Below, in pieces: positions 13,224 to 25,150 of a stretch of DNA of 64,000 nucleotides. Both the position numbers and the translations under genes were made by a program. Under the pieces are notes generated by a model that did no database searches, was not told where the DNA came from, and saw only the letters and a program-made list of their open reading frames with translations. Numbering within the stretch: the stretch's first letter is position 1; each line of letters opens with the position of its first letter. The DNA is from Casuarius casuarius (lineage: Eukaryota; Chordata; Aves; Casuariiformes; Casuariidae): contig PTFA01000273.1 in the NCBI GenBank assembly GCA_003342895.1, forward strand, positions 1,187,846-1,251,845, written 5' to 3'.

Positions 13224-15300
13224 CCAGCTGACACTCAAGAGGGGGACGGGCCCCTGTAGTCCGTATGTCATATGTGCCAGCCACATGTAACTGTTCAAAT
13301 GCTGTAGAGCATCTGAACCCCCATTAGATGCCGGTTAGGAAACGGGATCCTGCCCACTATATTCCTGCAGCTTGCTGGAGAACCTGAGGAAAGAAACAAA
13401 GCTTACATCCGCAGAGCACGAGGGAGGTTTAAGAGAGGAGCTGTGCCGTTCGAGTACCTCAGCTTGGCAAGTGCCTTGCTTGTGGAGAGAGGAGAGGGGA
13501 AAGGACATTCAGCCAGGACCATATGACAATTTATTATTCAGGTCAGGGTGCAAAGATGTGACTAATGAATTATATAACTCACTCACTGCTGGTTAATAGA
13601 ATTTAGAGCATTTGAAAATACCTTTAATATATGTGCTGATTTTTTTTTTCTTGCTTTATTTCACTCATTAACAACAGTGTTGTTGTTTTAAAAGCACCAA
13701 AATAAAGGATGTAGATGAGACTACTGCTCAGGGCTAATAAATTTCATAAAAGAAGCAACTGAATTCAATCAGCCTTGATATCTATAGGCATCTGCTGCTT
13801 CACTGAAAAGCTTTAACTCTTTAGTTCTGATGCTTTCTGTTTGCCTAAATCTAAGAGATTTCAACCAGCTCTCAAGTTTATCCTTATTTTTAATATATTT
13901 TTGTTGGAGAGCCTTCTTGCTCTTTTGTGTATCCCACATTAATTCCTTTTTTACAATAAGAAAGATAATTGCCTATACTTGAGAAAAGAATATAAGATCA
14001 AATAAAGCACTGACAACAATCATATAATACAATCAGAAAAGAATTAAGATAGCAGCTTTGGTCATAATATTGTGTTATACCCAATGTGAGAAAGTATTTC
14101 AACTCTAAATCCCAGTGATACCTCTGCAACCTTTGAACCTTTTGTGAAAAAAATGAATATACCTTCAATAAACTTTCTATTTTTGATAGTTAAGAGATTG
14201 AAATTAAAAAAAAAAAGAACACCTTATACCCTGGACACTCTTGAGACAATTCTTGTGACTGAGATTGGTTGGAAACTTCTGAATGTTGGATGACCAGTGA
14301 AACTACCACCATTTTGAAAGGTGGAGTCTCTGAACTTTTAATTACCATTTGTAAGTTGTGAAGTTTCATCCATAAGGTTAGAATTTAAAAAAAAGATTAT
14401 AAATCTTTAAATAAATAAAACTCAGAAAACTGAGAAAGAACATAGCAAATGCTGACAAATGCAAACATCAACATGTTAGAAGGCATGAATCAGTAGCACA
14501 AGTCTAGGCGTTGCAATACTTGTAACTATGTAGAAGGTAGAATGAAAAGCAGTCTCATTCCTGAACTGCAGCATGTAGATTCTCTCAGGTTCATCCAAGC
14601 TATGTGACAATATTCATTAAACAAAAGTATGTTTCTCGGTAAAGGACCTCAGAGGGAAATTACATTTTTCATTTAAGAAGCTGGCAAGGTCAGTACACAA
14701 TTTATAAGTCTTAGTGGTCTCAAGCAATACTGAATTATATTCCATTCTTCATTTCTAGCTTGAGAATGTGCTTAAGCTCAGAGTAATAGGCACACATAAT
14801 ACATCAGAGGCAGGGTCCTAACAAGCAAAACAAAAGAAAACACCTTTTTAATGACCTGTATCATTTCCTAGTTAGCCATCATAAAACTTGGCCATCACTT
14901 AAGCAGTTCCTTTCTATAAACACCCTTTATTCTTTCCATATATTACAGAAAGTGTTATAACACCTAGACTTCATGTGAAAGCATGTTGATTCATGCTTTT
15001 ATAAAAGTTTGTCATTACTGGCTCTATACTCTCTCAGTTGTTTCTAGCAGAACAAAATGACTGGCTGGTGAAAAGAGATTAGGGCAGTTACCACCTGAAA
15101 ACAGAGCAAAAACCAATTGGACATCTTTATCTGAATGTGTTCTAGACATAGGCACAAAAAGCCAAATGATGCTAAAAATGATGCTGCGATTAGTTTGTAT
15201 GCACCCAGCTCTGAGAGAAGCAGCCCAGTGAGATGCTTTCATTTTCTGTACAAAGAGTGAAGAGAGTTCAAAAGAATGAAATTTGTAACATTCAACAAAT
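13224..15300. other. Single-copy DNA; first part G+C-richer
   Basis: The first ~240 bases keep the raised G+C and CpG of the preceding candidate exon; the rest is A+T-rich. Open frames are under 80 codons. Nothing else was recognised. Confidence 0.5.
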
Positions 15301-15309
15301 TGAGAAGGA

Positions 15310-15343
15310 AGGGGTGGGCTGGGGGATATATAAACCAGCCAAT
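15310..15343 (+). promoter_or_regulatory. TATA-like promoter candidate
   Basis: A G-rich GC-box-like stretch (15310-15325) lies directly before TATATAAA at 15327-15334, with CCAAT at 15339-15343 just downstream rather than in the usual upstream position. A start site would be expected near 15358. No gene was recognised downstream, so this is a motif-level call only. Confidence 0.15.
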
Positions 15344-17395
15344 AAAAGATAATGTTGAGAAAGGCAGGTTTAAAATATCATCTTTTCCCTAGACAAAGAC
15401 ACAGATTAGAGAGCTGTCCTGAACCAGAAACTTCCTTCTCAGCTAATGTGCTTACTCTGTCCTTCTGGGCACATCTTTTGTCTCACTCTTCTACGAAGCA
15501 GCTGATAATGCCCAGCTATATGTAAGAGGCAATTGGCACAAGCACTTTGTCTAGAAGTGGGTTTAATACAGTCCTCAGCTAAGGGGGATTAAATCTACAT
15601 CTCCTAAGCCTTTTCTAAAACTTGACCCTCTGTTTGTAGTTTAGTTATACTGAAGAAGATAAATGCATCCAGTTGCTAGAGGGTTATTTAAAGGAAATCT
15701 TTGCACAAATGTATTTTTGATGATCTTACAAAATAGAACATAAATCCTTAAAACCAGAGAGGAAGGAAGATAGATTTGTGGAAGTGCTCCTTGCCAAGGA
15801 GTCCCGTGCCAACAAATGGCTCCAGCCACATGTGGGTAATGGAATGAAACAAACAAGAACGAAGAGGATTTTGTGGGATAGATTATTGCATTTCTTTGTT
15901 TTCTGCCGAGAATCAACACAGCAGTTGTGGTTTGAGAAAACTGAATGCTACAGAGCATACATATAATTCTGCCATATAACTGCCCAAAAGAAAAAGTGTT
16001 TTTGGTCTTAATACCATGTATGGTAATTAACTAATTACATGCATCTAATGAGAAAAAGCTCATGAAATGTTTTGATTTATGAAAAAAGTTTATGAAAAAG
16101 TTTTGATTTATTATAAATCCAAACCACAAGATGTGTTACTTTTCTTGGGAATGAGATCATGAAGACTGAATGAAAACCTGAGAGGGTTTAATTTGACATT
16201 TTCAATCATTTAAAACAAACAAAAAATTTAATGTTTAATTTTCCTTCCAGTACATTTATTTACATATGTCAAAATGAGTAAGTGTAGTAACTGCTCTCTT
16301 TCACAGAAGAAGTGCTAAAAACCCATAATACTTCTCTTTGCAATATGTGAAAAGTTGTCTTGCTAGTCATTTTATACAGTATATTGCCTTGGTAGCAACT
16401 TTTCCCCATTCTTTTTGCAGCTAGCACAACAGAATTGCGTTTTCCTTTGGCTATCCCTTCTCTAATACTTCCATGGGTCAAGAGTGTTACACAATTCTTC
16501 TTCTCTATGAAGTTTTCCGTTAAGATAGGATGTCTTTTGATCCCCAAAACAGCAAGCACTCCAGAAGTTGTTAAATTAGAGTATATGAAATAGTTGTAAG
16601 CAAAATTAGACATGTGAAAGTCTTCAATAAGAATCAGAAACTTATGTCTAGAGCAGGGTATTTTACAATGAAATCTGCATAGTTTGACCTCCACTTTTAC
16701 ACCTTTTTCTAAAGACGTTAGAAAATTTTTTGTTTAGCTGATGGTGTGGCTTTTTAAACAGGTTGCACAAAAGGATCAGATTCCCTTGATTTCATGAGAA
16801 TGCCAATATTTGCTAAGTGATGGTAAATACATTGAAAACAGAAAATATTTTACAAACATGAAAATATAATGGAGTCGACAGTACCTACCATGTAAGTCAT
16901 TTTAGAAACTATCACATTTGTAGAAAATTAGAACAATGGGTTGTGTCAGAGTTGTACAGAGCACTTTCATCTTTCATATATACTCTCCTTTAAATACTCA
17001 GGGAAAATGGATTCTCACAACTATTGATTTGTTTCAAAAGTTCTCGCAATAGCTATTTTAGAAAGCTGAACTGTGAGAAGTCAATGTAAAGTCTGTTGCA
17101 GCAATAGGTTAATAATTAAATGACTTATTTAAGAAAACATTTATAAACTACTAAATATTTATGATGTATATTTTAGGACCAAAATCTTAATGAGAGAACT
17201 GTGAATTTTTAAGGGTTCAGAAGAGCACAGAGCTGAATTATTACATGTTTAAGTGATATGATTCATCACACAGTTCTTTTCAGCCTGGTTACTATGATAA
17301 CTAGTGAGCTGTTAGTACTATGCACTGCAGAATATTAGGTTTTTTGCTTTATCAGACTTAAGCATTTGAACTGAATATAAACAAACGTATGACTC
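15344..17395. other. A+T-rich single-copy DNA, longest chance frame
   Basis: This stretch holds the longest open frame outside G+C-rich DNA (141 codons, minus, 16269-16694). Its length is about what chance predicts at this composition, it has no recognised domain and its codon content is unremarkable. An approximate ~30-bp duplication (TTTTGATTTA motif) lies at 16061-16110. Confidence 0.5.
16061..16110 (+). repeat. Short imperfect tandem duplication
   Basis: ATGAAATGTTTTGATTTA at about 16062 is repeated with minor change about 30 bases later, separated by a further partial copy. It looks like a local slippage duplication. Confidence 0.6.
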
Positions 17396-18130
17396 AGTCT
17401 GTGTTTGCTATCTCTGCACTTACATGAGTTTCCATGCTGATATGATCGAAACAGCTTATGGAGTGCTTGCCACAGCCACTCAGCCTGTCACGTCCTTTGC
17501 CCGCTTCCTTTGCTCTAGCTCTGCACTTGCCACTGCTCAGACAGGCCGGAGAATCTGGTACAAAATATTGCTTACACATCTGGAAAGCATAGCTGGATGT
17601 GCATCCCTTAAGCTTTCCATACGAGTCTTCCATATGTGTCAGGGCTGAAGGCGCACCCACTCACGTTCATGCAGATGAATCCAGGTGTGCAATGCTTAGA
17701 AAGGGTAAGGCTAACAACCTGCTAATGTGGCTGTATCTGCCTGCCTGCGTTATCCCTGTGTCTGACTAATATCCCAAGCTGAGTGTGACAGCCTAGGACA
17801 ATCCAGCAGGCTTTTGCTTTATAGGTTTGGGATGGTACCAGTTTTCCTGGCCATGGGAGGCAGAGATGGGAGAAGACCATTCCCTGGCATTCGCCTTCTG
17901 TCATTTGCCCTCCCCTGTCTTCCAGGGAGACACCACGCTAGCACCTATCTTGGCCTTACCCCAGTGACTCTGGACCCCCAGACCACCAGCAGAATGGGAA
18001 TGGGGCTGCTGGAGGTAAGAGACACTCTGGTCATGCAAGATGCGAGACATGAGGCTAATTGTCCAGGTCCTGCTGGAAAAATCCTACGTCTCCCACAGGT
18101 ACTCAGTAAGGATTGCGCCCTGTATTAGCT
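17396..18130. other. G+C-richer patch with exon-like minus segment
   Basis: The patch has raised G+C and about a dozen CpGs. On the minus strand a 221-nt segment (17644 down to 17424) runs from a CTTCAG acceptor to a consensus GTAAGTGCAG donor with one frame open throughout, giving a cysteine- and lysine-rich peptide of about 73 residues of no recognised family. Two plus-strand frames of similar size overlap it, so the openness is partly compositional. It could be an unrecognised exon, a decayed repeat or neither. Confidence 0.2.
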
Positions 18131-21100
18131 GAGCCTAATACATTGATAAAGGGACACTCTCAACACACTCTCTCTCTCTTCTTCTACTCTATAACCATCT
18201 GCTTACAGAGGGCTCTTCTATTGTAGCTAAACTGAAAGTTTAAAGTTTCTGTTTCCCGAAGTCAAGACAGGACAGGAATTTCAAAATTGATCATCATGCT
18301 TTTAGTTTTCCCAATAGAAAATTCTTTTTTCTTTTTCTTTCCCAATACTGAAAACTCCTCCTATCTTGTTGTTTGTTCTAGAAGAGCAGTCACGTAACAT
18401 TTTTCCTCCCTTTTGTCACATGGTTCGGTGACAATATAGGTGTAATATGTGAGTGAGTAATGGGTTCTTATAACCTTACCAGAATTGAATTAATTTGTTA
18501 CTTTTGTGAGTCACTCATTGTCTCACAGATGTAGTGGTAGAGGCATGAATTTGATGAGAACAGTCTTAGGCAACTACATAGCATTAACTTCATGATGTGA
18601 GACTGAAGAGGTAAGCAATACAGTAAAACAAGAAAGCAAGAGTATATCTTGTAATCAGTTCTCACGGCAGCAAATAATCTGAGATCTTGTGCTACCTCCA
18701 GGAACAACATTTTTCATAATACAGCTTTTGTCTTTTCTGGGTGGACAGTGACATTTTAAGTAGCCAGCCAATGCTTTTCTATGCTTTATCAATTTGTGAT
18801 CAAAAGAGATGCCTTTTCTACCATTTCTTATTATCCTAATTAAAAATGGGAATACATTATGAACCACACTTTCCAGTGCCTGCAAGGTGAGTCATAGACA
18901 AAGAACAATGCAAACGAAACATGCATCAAAGACTAAAGCAGAATACTGAAAGATATGAGACTGTGAAAATTACAAGCAGATGCATCTGAAACAAGAAGGG
19001 GGAAAGATGATTTTTTATGATCATTGGAAGCTCGGCTACGTGAACAACAGCTTACAGAACGCATGATTTTGCTGGAGTCTTAGATGAAGGGGATTCATGT
19101 TCCTAGCTAACGTACAGCTAGCCTTTAGCTTTGTAATAGATTTGCTGTAGATGTTGTTTGCAGTTGTCTGTGTATCTTACAGTCATCCCTGCCTTTGTTC
19201 CATGTAAATCTCTAATGAAGATTAAATCTTCTTTTGAAGACATAAGTCACCATTTCTGTGTTTCACTGCAATGGCTAAAAACCCTCAGTCTCATGGGCTT
19301 TGATAAAAATGACCAAGGGAAGGTTGGGGGGAGGAGGAAGTGGAGCCTCAAATACAGACTGTTATAAATCATATATGGAACCAGGGCTGTACCACTCATT
19401 ACAAATGCTTCTTGAAAGCCAGCAATAAAATAATCTTCTTCAAGGAAATGAGAATGAAAAAGAAGGGCAGATGTAGTTTTCAGGGAAATAATTGATTGGT
19501 GGGATGGGAGGGAGAAACAGGAAAGAACAGCATCTACAGGAAATCAACTGTTAATAAATATCAGAAACTGCAGTCAAGTGACAAGATAAGCTGCAGCATA
19601 TGTTCCTCCAGCTACAAAATGGAAATCATTTTCTATAGAAGAGATGCTGATAAGCCTGCCTCCTCCCCAAAAGGCAATCATTTTACATTTTATATTATTT
19701 GAAAAGAGCTTGATTATTTTCCTTTGAATGAAACAAGATGATTCACATTTACCTGTCAACAGAATTTTCAATTTGTGTGTTTCGCTTGCATACTTAAAGG
19801 CATATGACCCAACCAGAGCATACTAGGGAGAAAGCTTTAGTGAGATGTAAATAAGTAATAATTCATAGTCATAAGTGTTGCTTTACCTTTGTCCTATTTC
19901 AAATTACAGTAAATTTAAAACCAAAGAGACTATTAAATGTGGATTTTTTTCTAGTAATGGATAACACTTACGTACAATATTCTCATCAAGGTCAGATAAG
20001 ACATCTAAAAAATAACACACATAGCGGAAGGCAGAATATGAAAATGATAATGATGTTATTTGGAGTTTAGATTTAAAGAGAAAATAAATAAATCCCATGT
20101 TCTGTACTTCTCTAAGCAGGGTTGATACTGAAGTGCCTTCACACTGTCTGCGAGGAGGGGGGGAAGAGCAAGTATAAAGGATAGACACTAAAGGATTAAT
20201 TGGGCATCCAGTTTTCATTACCAACAGATTAGCATTATAACCTCCCTTTCATTAAGTAGGAAAGCTTGGAATTGGAGTCTGATTAGAGTTTAAAGGTTTG
20301 TGAAATGTTAATATCTTGACAACATTTCCATGATCTTCCTTAAAGAAACATGATGCCCTGATGCCCCTGCTTCTCATCATATTTTAAGACAACAAGGAAC
20401 AGACAGACAGAGATAACAAATACAGAGGGGTTTGGATGTAGATTTCTTCTGCAAGTTGTTATAAATTGGAGTGGCAGCTGCAATGCAAGACGATTCACTT
20501 TACCCCAACATGCGAGTGAGAAATAGCAGCATACTTTCAACAGAAATCCCAAAGAAGCAGTCTTACAGACTCGCTTCTTGATTCCTGGGGGTATGTTTTC
20601 TGAGAAGGAAATCCTTTTCCTTTAGCTATGGTGTATTAGTAAGGGCAGTGTACCAGCTGTGCAGTCTTCCCTGAAGGAGCTTTGGACCAGCATCTCCATA
20701 GCTGCACACCCACGTACTGCCCCCAGTCCGGCACGCACATCTGTCCCTCTTCCGCCCCTGCCGCCCCAAGAGCTGCGGAGGGCTCTGTGGGGTCCTTCCC
20801 ACGCACATGCTGCCCTAGTCTAGGGCCCTTCCACCCTGGGCAGGATTTTACTTTAGAAATCCATCAAGGGCAAATACAATTTATGCTTGACATAGAAGCT
20901 GGAAAAAAAATAGTCTGTTGCTTCCTTCTGTTTGAGCCGAGAGATAACTATAACCCACATCAAAAATCACATTGGGCAACAACAATTAGAATAAGCAGGT
21001 AGTGACTCATGAATCTGTATCGCAGTGGGTCTGAGGACACCTGTCTTTTTTCAGATATGATTCATTTCTACAGCAAGAAATAATTAAACAGAGCTTAAAT

Positions 21101-23164
21101 TGTTTTGCATACTGAATCTAGACAACTGGGCTGAGGAGACTTGAGAAAAACTTCAGAAAAGGACTGTCAGTTTCTGGATAACAGCAATAATAATCCTGAC
21201 ATGAGTATTAGTGTTAGGGTGTATAATAATAATAGCCACAGAGCAAGACAGTTTGATTATGACGAAACAAAAGTAACATATCTGTTAAGTACTTATGTGG
21301 CATATACTTCTTCCTATAGAACCTGACGCAGAAAGTTACCTAAAATAAGAAGTAAAAATCTTTGTGTGGTCAGATTTACTGGCACAAGTCAGTTTTTACA
21401 GTTGATTGTTTTCATTCACTGGAACTGACTCCAGAGTGCTGTGAGAAGAGACCTCAGAAAAACAAAAAGTGACCGTGCAAGCACTACTTAGTATATAAAT
21501 TAATTTTAATAATGCTTATTGCTAATTACTAAAATATGTCATTTTTTTAAAAAAAGACAGCATAATTAATGCTAAATATGTTTCAAAGTTACGCATATAC
21601 CAGAGAAGACTGTGTCAATGAAAAGTGTTATACAACGGCAGATATTGAATTTCAGAAATCTCTAGTGTGCATCTGGATGTGATCACCAGCAGTTCTGCGG
21701 ATTTGTGTGAAACAGAGTCAGCAGAGCACTTGTAGAATCAGCCACTTGATGTTTTAATGTTCATTTAAATTCCACAAAACCCTGAAATATGACCATTCCC
21801 TAAGTTATTTCCATCATTATTAGTCTGCAAGTTTCACTTCTTGAAACAAAACTCACAATTATGCTAATGGAGACTTTCTTTCTTGGCACAGGGACTTTGA
21901 ATTACTTTTATCGGTGATTTTCTGATTGAATTTGCAGCTCGTGCCATTGTGACTTCATATTTTTCCTCTGCTCTGTGTGTGCCAATTTCATCTCCATTGA
22001 GATGACCCACAATCACTAGCACAATACTTAAAAGGAGGTTAATTGAATAGGGAAGTCATTTTTATAATTCTTCTAGAAGACACCAGCACTGAAGGGTTTT
22101 TCAAGCGAGTTTCTTTTCAGGAATATAAAGACATTGTATTATCACTCCATTCATAAAACATTAAGGCTTCCTAACCCTATGTTCAGAAAGGTTTTAATTT
22201 TGCCTTTGGGCACATTTCTAGTACATACATACAGAATACAACCAGCCTGAGTCTAACAGGGAAGCTAAGTAAGTAAGTGATGTACATTTTCACTGGAAGG
22301 GAGCTTCTCTAAACATTGCATTCAGTTAGATTTCAGAGGGAAAAGAAACCAAAGATCGAACAGACAGATATGGATCAAGACCTTCATTAGATAAGTAATG
22401 AGCTTCATCCAGGTTGGCAGCATGCTCTGGGAATGCTGGACAAACAATTTAGCAAGCATAGGAGAGGCATTTGAGAGAATTTCAGGTACTTTCTCCCTCT
22501 ATTACAGTGGAAGATATTTTCAAAATGGAAGTTGGAAAGTTCCTTTTCAGTGTTCTGAGTGCTTCTAGGTCTTTCTGACTTTACTAAGAGTTGTGATTGT
22601 GTTGTTTTCAATTAAGTCAAATGTTCACCAAGGAAAGGGGAATAAAATTATGTGAAAGAAGATACTCTGTGGGTAGAAGACTTTTCTTCTTTTTTCTTAC
22701 TTAATTCAAAATCACTTAAAAGGGATGAGTCCTCGCCTTATAGTTTGCATTTACTTACAAGGAGAACTAAACACATACTTTTCTAGTGCTCTGACTATTT
22801 TTACAGTTGCTCTTTTGGAGCTTCCCGGAAGAGAATCTCTTGATCCAAGTTTATACCACCTGTCTCAAATTAAAAGTCTCCCTTTAGAAGTTCAAGTGAG
22901 AGCCAGAAGAAGATTTTCTTTCTTATTCCCATACCTTGACCCTCAAAAACAGGATGGGCAAAAAAAAAAAAAATCACAGCTCCTTCACTCTGTGTGTCCT
23001 GCGTCCAAAATTGCCCTGTGTGAGCAGAGAGAGTCGGGCTCCTTGCCCAATTCTACTTCTTCTCCTGCCTAAAAAGGAAGGAAATCAAATGTTTCTGTCA
23101 CAAATGACTGTGTAGTAACATGCCACTGACTCAGCTAAGCTTCTCATAATTGAACTACACTTAC
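18131..23164. other. A+T-rich single-copy DNA with a small G+C patch
   Basis: No transposon or gene was recognised. A G+C-rich patch at about 20640-20850 holds several CpGs, and overlapping frames on both strands, but no family. A 33-nt exon-like segment lies at 19972-20004 on the minus strand. The last 440 bases before the CR1 carry a 115-codon plus-strand frame (22725-23072) with an internal lysine run from an A tract; it has no recognised domain. Confidence 0.5.
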
Positions 23165-24420
23165 CGCATCCCCAGCGCCTGGCTGGGGCGCTTCCCGGCA
23201 TGGCCTGGGCTGCCCCGGCACGTGCCGCGGCTCCCGGCTCGGCAGCTCTGCACCGGCAGGAGGGTGCGGGCTGAGCCAGGGCCTTGCTGCGCGGGAGGCA
23301 GCCAGGGTGAGGAGGTGTGTTGGCCCTCACCGCGGCCTCACTTGGGCGCAAAGGCCCGTGGTGTCTCTGCAGCCCTGCTGGAGAGGGGACTGGCTGGGGG
23401 AGGAGGGGACGTATCCTCCGGGTCAACAACTGGTTGCACAGCTGGTGTCCACGGCAGGGATTTGGCTTTGACGACCGCGGGATCTGCTTTGAGGAGGGAG
23501 GACTGCTGGGGGGTGGCTGACGGAGCCGGCACAGTGGGGCAAGGGCACCACGGCCAGGAGATGGCCTGGTGAGGAGAGCCTGACCTGGGTGAGACGGGAA
23601 GGGAGATGGTGACACAGAGTCACGTGAGGAAACGGGTGGGGTGGAAAGTAAAGGCTGCGGGTGGTGGGAACAAGGGAGACCTCAGAAATGGCAGAACAGG
23701 GTGAAGGGACGCCTGCTCCAGTGCAGGTACACAGATGCGTGCAGCCTGGGAAACAGAACCGGGACGGCTAGTGCAGGGCCAAAATTACGGCATTGCTGCG
23801 ATGAGACAGGTGGTAGGACAGGTCACACGACTGGAGTGAGTGATGGACAGAGACAGGCTCTCCAGAAGAGGTGGGCAGGGAACAGGAGAAGTGGGGCTGC
23901 CCCCAATGCGAAGGAGCAGCTCAGATGTGTGGGGCTCCCGTATGGGCTGGCGATGGGGTGAGAGCCTGTGGGTCCGGGCCAGCAAGGGTGACACCATGGT
24001 GGGCGCATGTTACAGACCACTCGATCAGGGCGAGGAAGTGGGTGAAGCCTTTGTTAAGCAGCTGGAGGAAGTCTCTGGGTCACAAACCCTCGTTCTCCTG
24101 TGGAACTTGGCACCAACAAGGAGGTGATGGAGGAGATGTAGCCAGGCTCTCCACAGATGTGTGTGGAGGGAGGGCCAGGGGCGGAGGGCACAAGAGGGGC
24201 TCAGGCTCGAGATAAGGAGAAACCTTTTCCCCCCTGAGGACAGCCCAGTGGTAGAGGCAGGCCAGAGAGGTGGTGCTGGCTCCATGCTCGGAGGATGTCC
24301 AGCCTCAACGGGATAAAGCCCGGAGTGACCTGGTCTGCTCCCACTGCTGAGCCTGCTTGGGGTAGGGGGTGAACTAGAGACCTCCTGAGGTCCCTGACAG
24401 CCCAAATCCAAAGAGATCAA
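23165..24420 (+). mobile_element. CR1 LINE retrotransposon, internally deleted
   Basis: This G+C-rich block is a decayed CR1 on the plus strand. At 23419-23590 it encodes a fragment with RQGFGFDDRG and FEEGGLLG, which I match to the C-terminal esterase part of CR1 ORF1. From 23713 it encodes the start of the ORF2 endonuclease in shifted frames, then GACYRPLDQGEE and QLEEVSGSQTLVLL up to about 24110. The sequence then jumps to the end of ORF2 and the 3' untranslated region (24190-24420), recognised from the CCTGCTT...GAACTAGAGACCTCCTGAGGTCC pattern. Most of the endonuclease and the entire reverse transcriptase are missing, and frames are broken near 23960. The terminal ATTCTATGAT-type repeats have decayed. 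The 5' boundary is uncertain; it is placed where G+C rises. It cannot move by itself. Confidence 0.88.
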
Positions 24421-25085
24421 GCAATGAGATTTGGTTAAATTTACTTAACTTACTTCAATAGTTAAAATGGGAGAGTACTTTTACAGCCTCAAAGATGTGC
24501 ATTTCCAGGAGAACACACCAAATAATCATCTAACTGAAAACAGTAATATTTGCTTATGAGCTTTCTAGTCGAGAATGCATTATCAATAGAAAAAAATGTG
24601 GAAATTTAATGCTGCAGGGATTTATTTTTTCTTTAGCCTAATGCTTGAGCACGGATATCTAGTGGATTTGTCCCGTTTCTATTTATCTCCCTATCAACAG
24701 GAAGTGACAGAATGCATGCTTTCCTCAGACAAGCTGTATTGCAGAGCCCAGATGTGTATAAAATCTGATTAAACACGCACAATGCCAGTATTCAGTCTTT
24801 TAAGGTACAACATGGTTGACTGGTTTTTCCAAATCTGAGGACGTTTTCGAGGCTGTGAGGTCCCAGCTGCTGGGTGACAAAGATAATGACAAAAGCTTTT
24901 CCCAGATGAGAGCAAGCAGCAGCAAGCAGCTACTGTACATGCATTTAATAACCTGACTCAAAGCTTTTAGCAGTCCTGTAGGAATTCCTAGGATTGGTAT
25001 TAATATATTCTATCTCTCACATCATTTGGGGATAGTATCAGCAGACAGTCACAGTGAAATAGTTGTGCATTTCCTGAGGTCATAT
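24421..25085. other. A+T-rich single-copy DNA, nothing recognised
   Basis: Sequence returns to A+T-rich directly after the CR1 3' end. No clear target-site duplication was seen and no gene or repeat was recognised. Confidence 0.55.
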
Positions 25086-25089
25086 TTAC

Positions 25090-25150
25090 AAAAGATATTT
25101 AGGTGCCTAAACAAGCAGATAAATATCTAATGGGATTTTCATAGCTGCCA
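25090..25150 (+). repeat. Decayed sauropsid palindromic repeat (TTAGGTGCCTAA type)
   Basis: AAAGATATTTAGGTGCCTAA followed by a CAGATAAATATCTAATGGGATTTTC-like stretch matches, from memory, one arm of an ancient repeat common in bird, crocodile and turtle DNA, in which TAGGCGCCTA-type units and a 'GGGATTTTC' block alternate. Only one arm is visible. I do not know the formal family name; a non-autonomous DNA transposon is the likely origin. Confidence 0.45.

Noticed and set aside
16269..16694. 141-codon minus frame, the longest outside G+C-rich DNA
   Set aside because: The length is about what chance gives in 64 kb at this base composition; no domain, no CpG enrichment and no splice context.
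19044..19083. Coiled-coil-like peptide EARLREQQLTERMILLES before a stop
   Set aside because: Only about 18 codons, a stop lies just upstream, and there is no acceptable acceptor.
23085..23615. 176-codon minus frame rich in Pro, Ser and Ala
   Set aside because: It is antisense to the CR1 element, where high G+C reduces stop codons. The sense strand encodes recognisable CR1 fragments.
23388..23680. G-run clusters as G-quadruplexes
   Set aside because: Runs of three or more G are few per candidate or separated by long loops; they reflect the G-rich CR1 body.
23641..24215. Plus frames that look like long ORFs of a host gene
   Set aside because: They carry shifted pieces of the CR1 ORF2 endonuclease (GACYRPLDQGEE) and belong to the retrotransposon.
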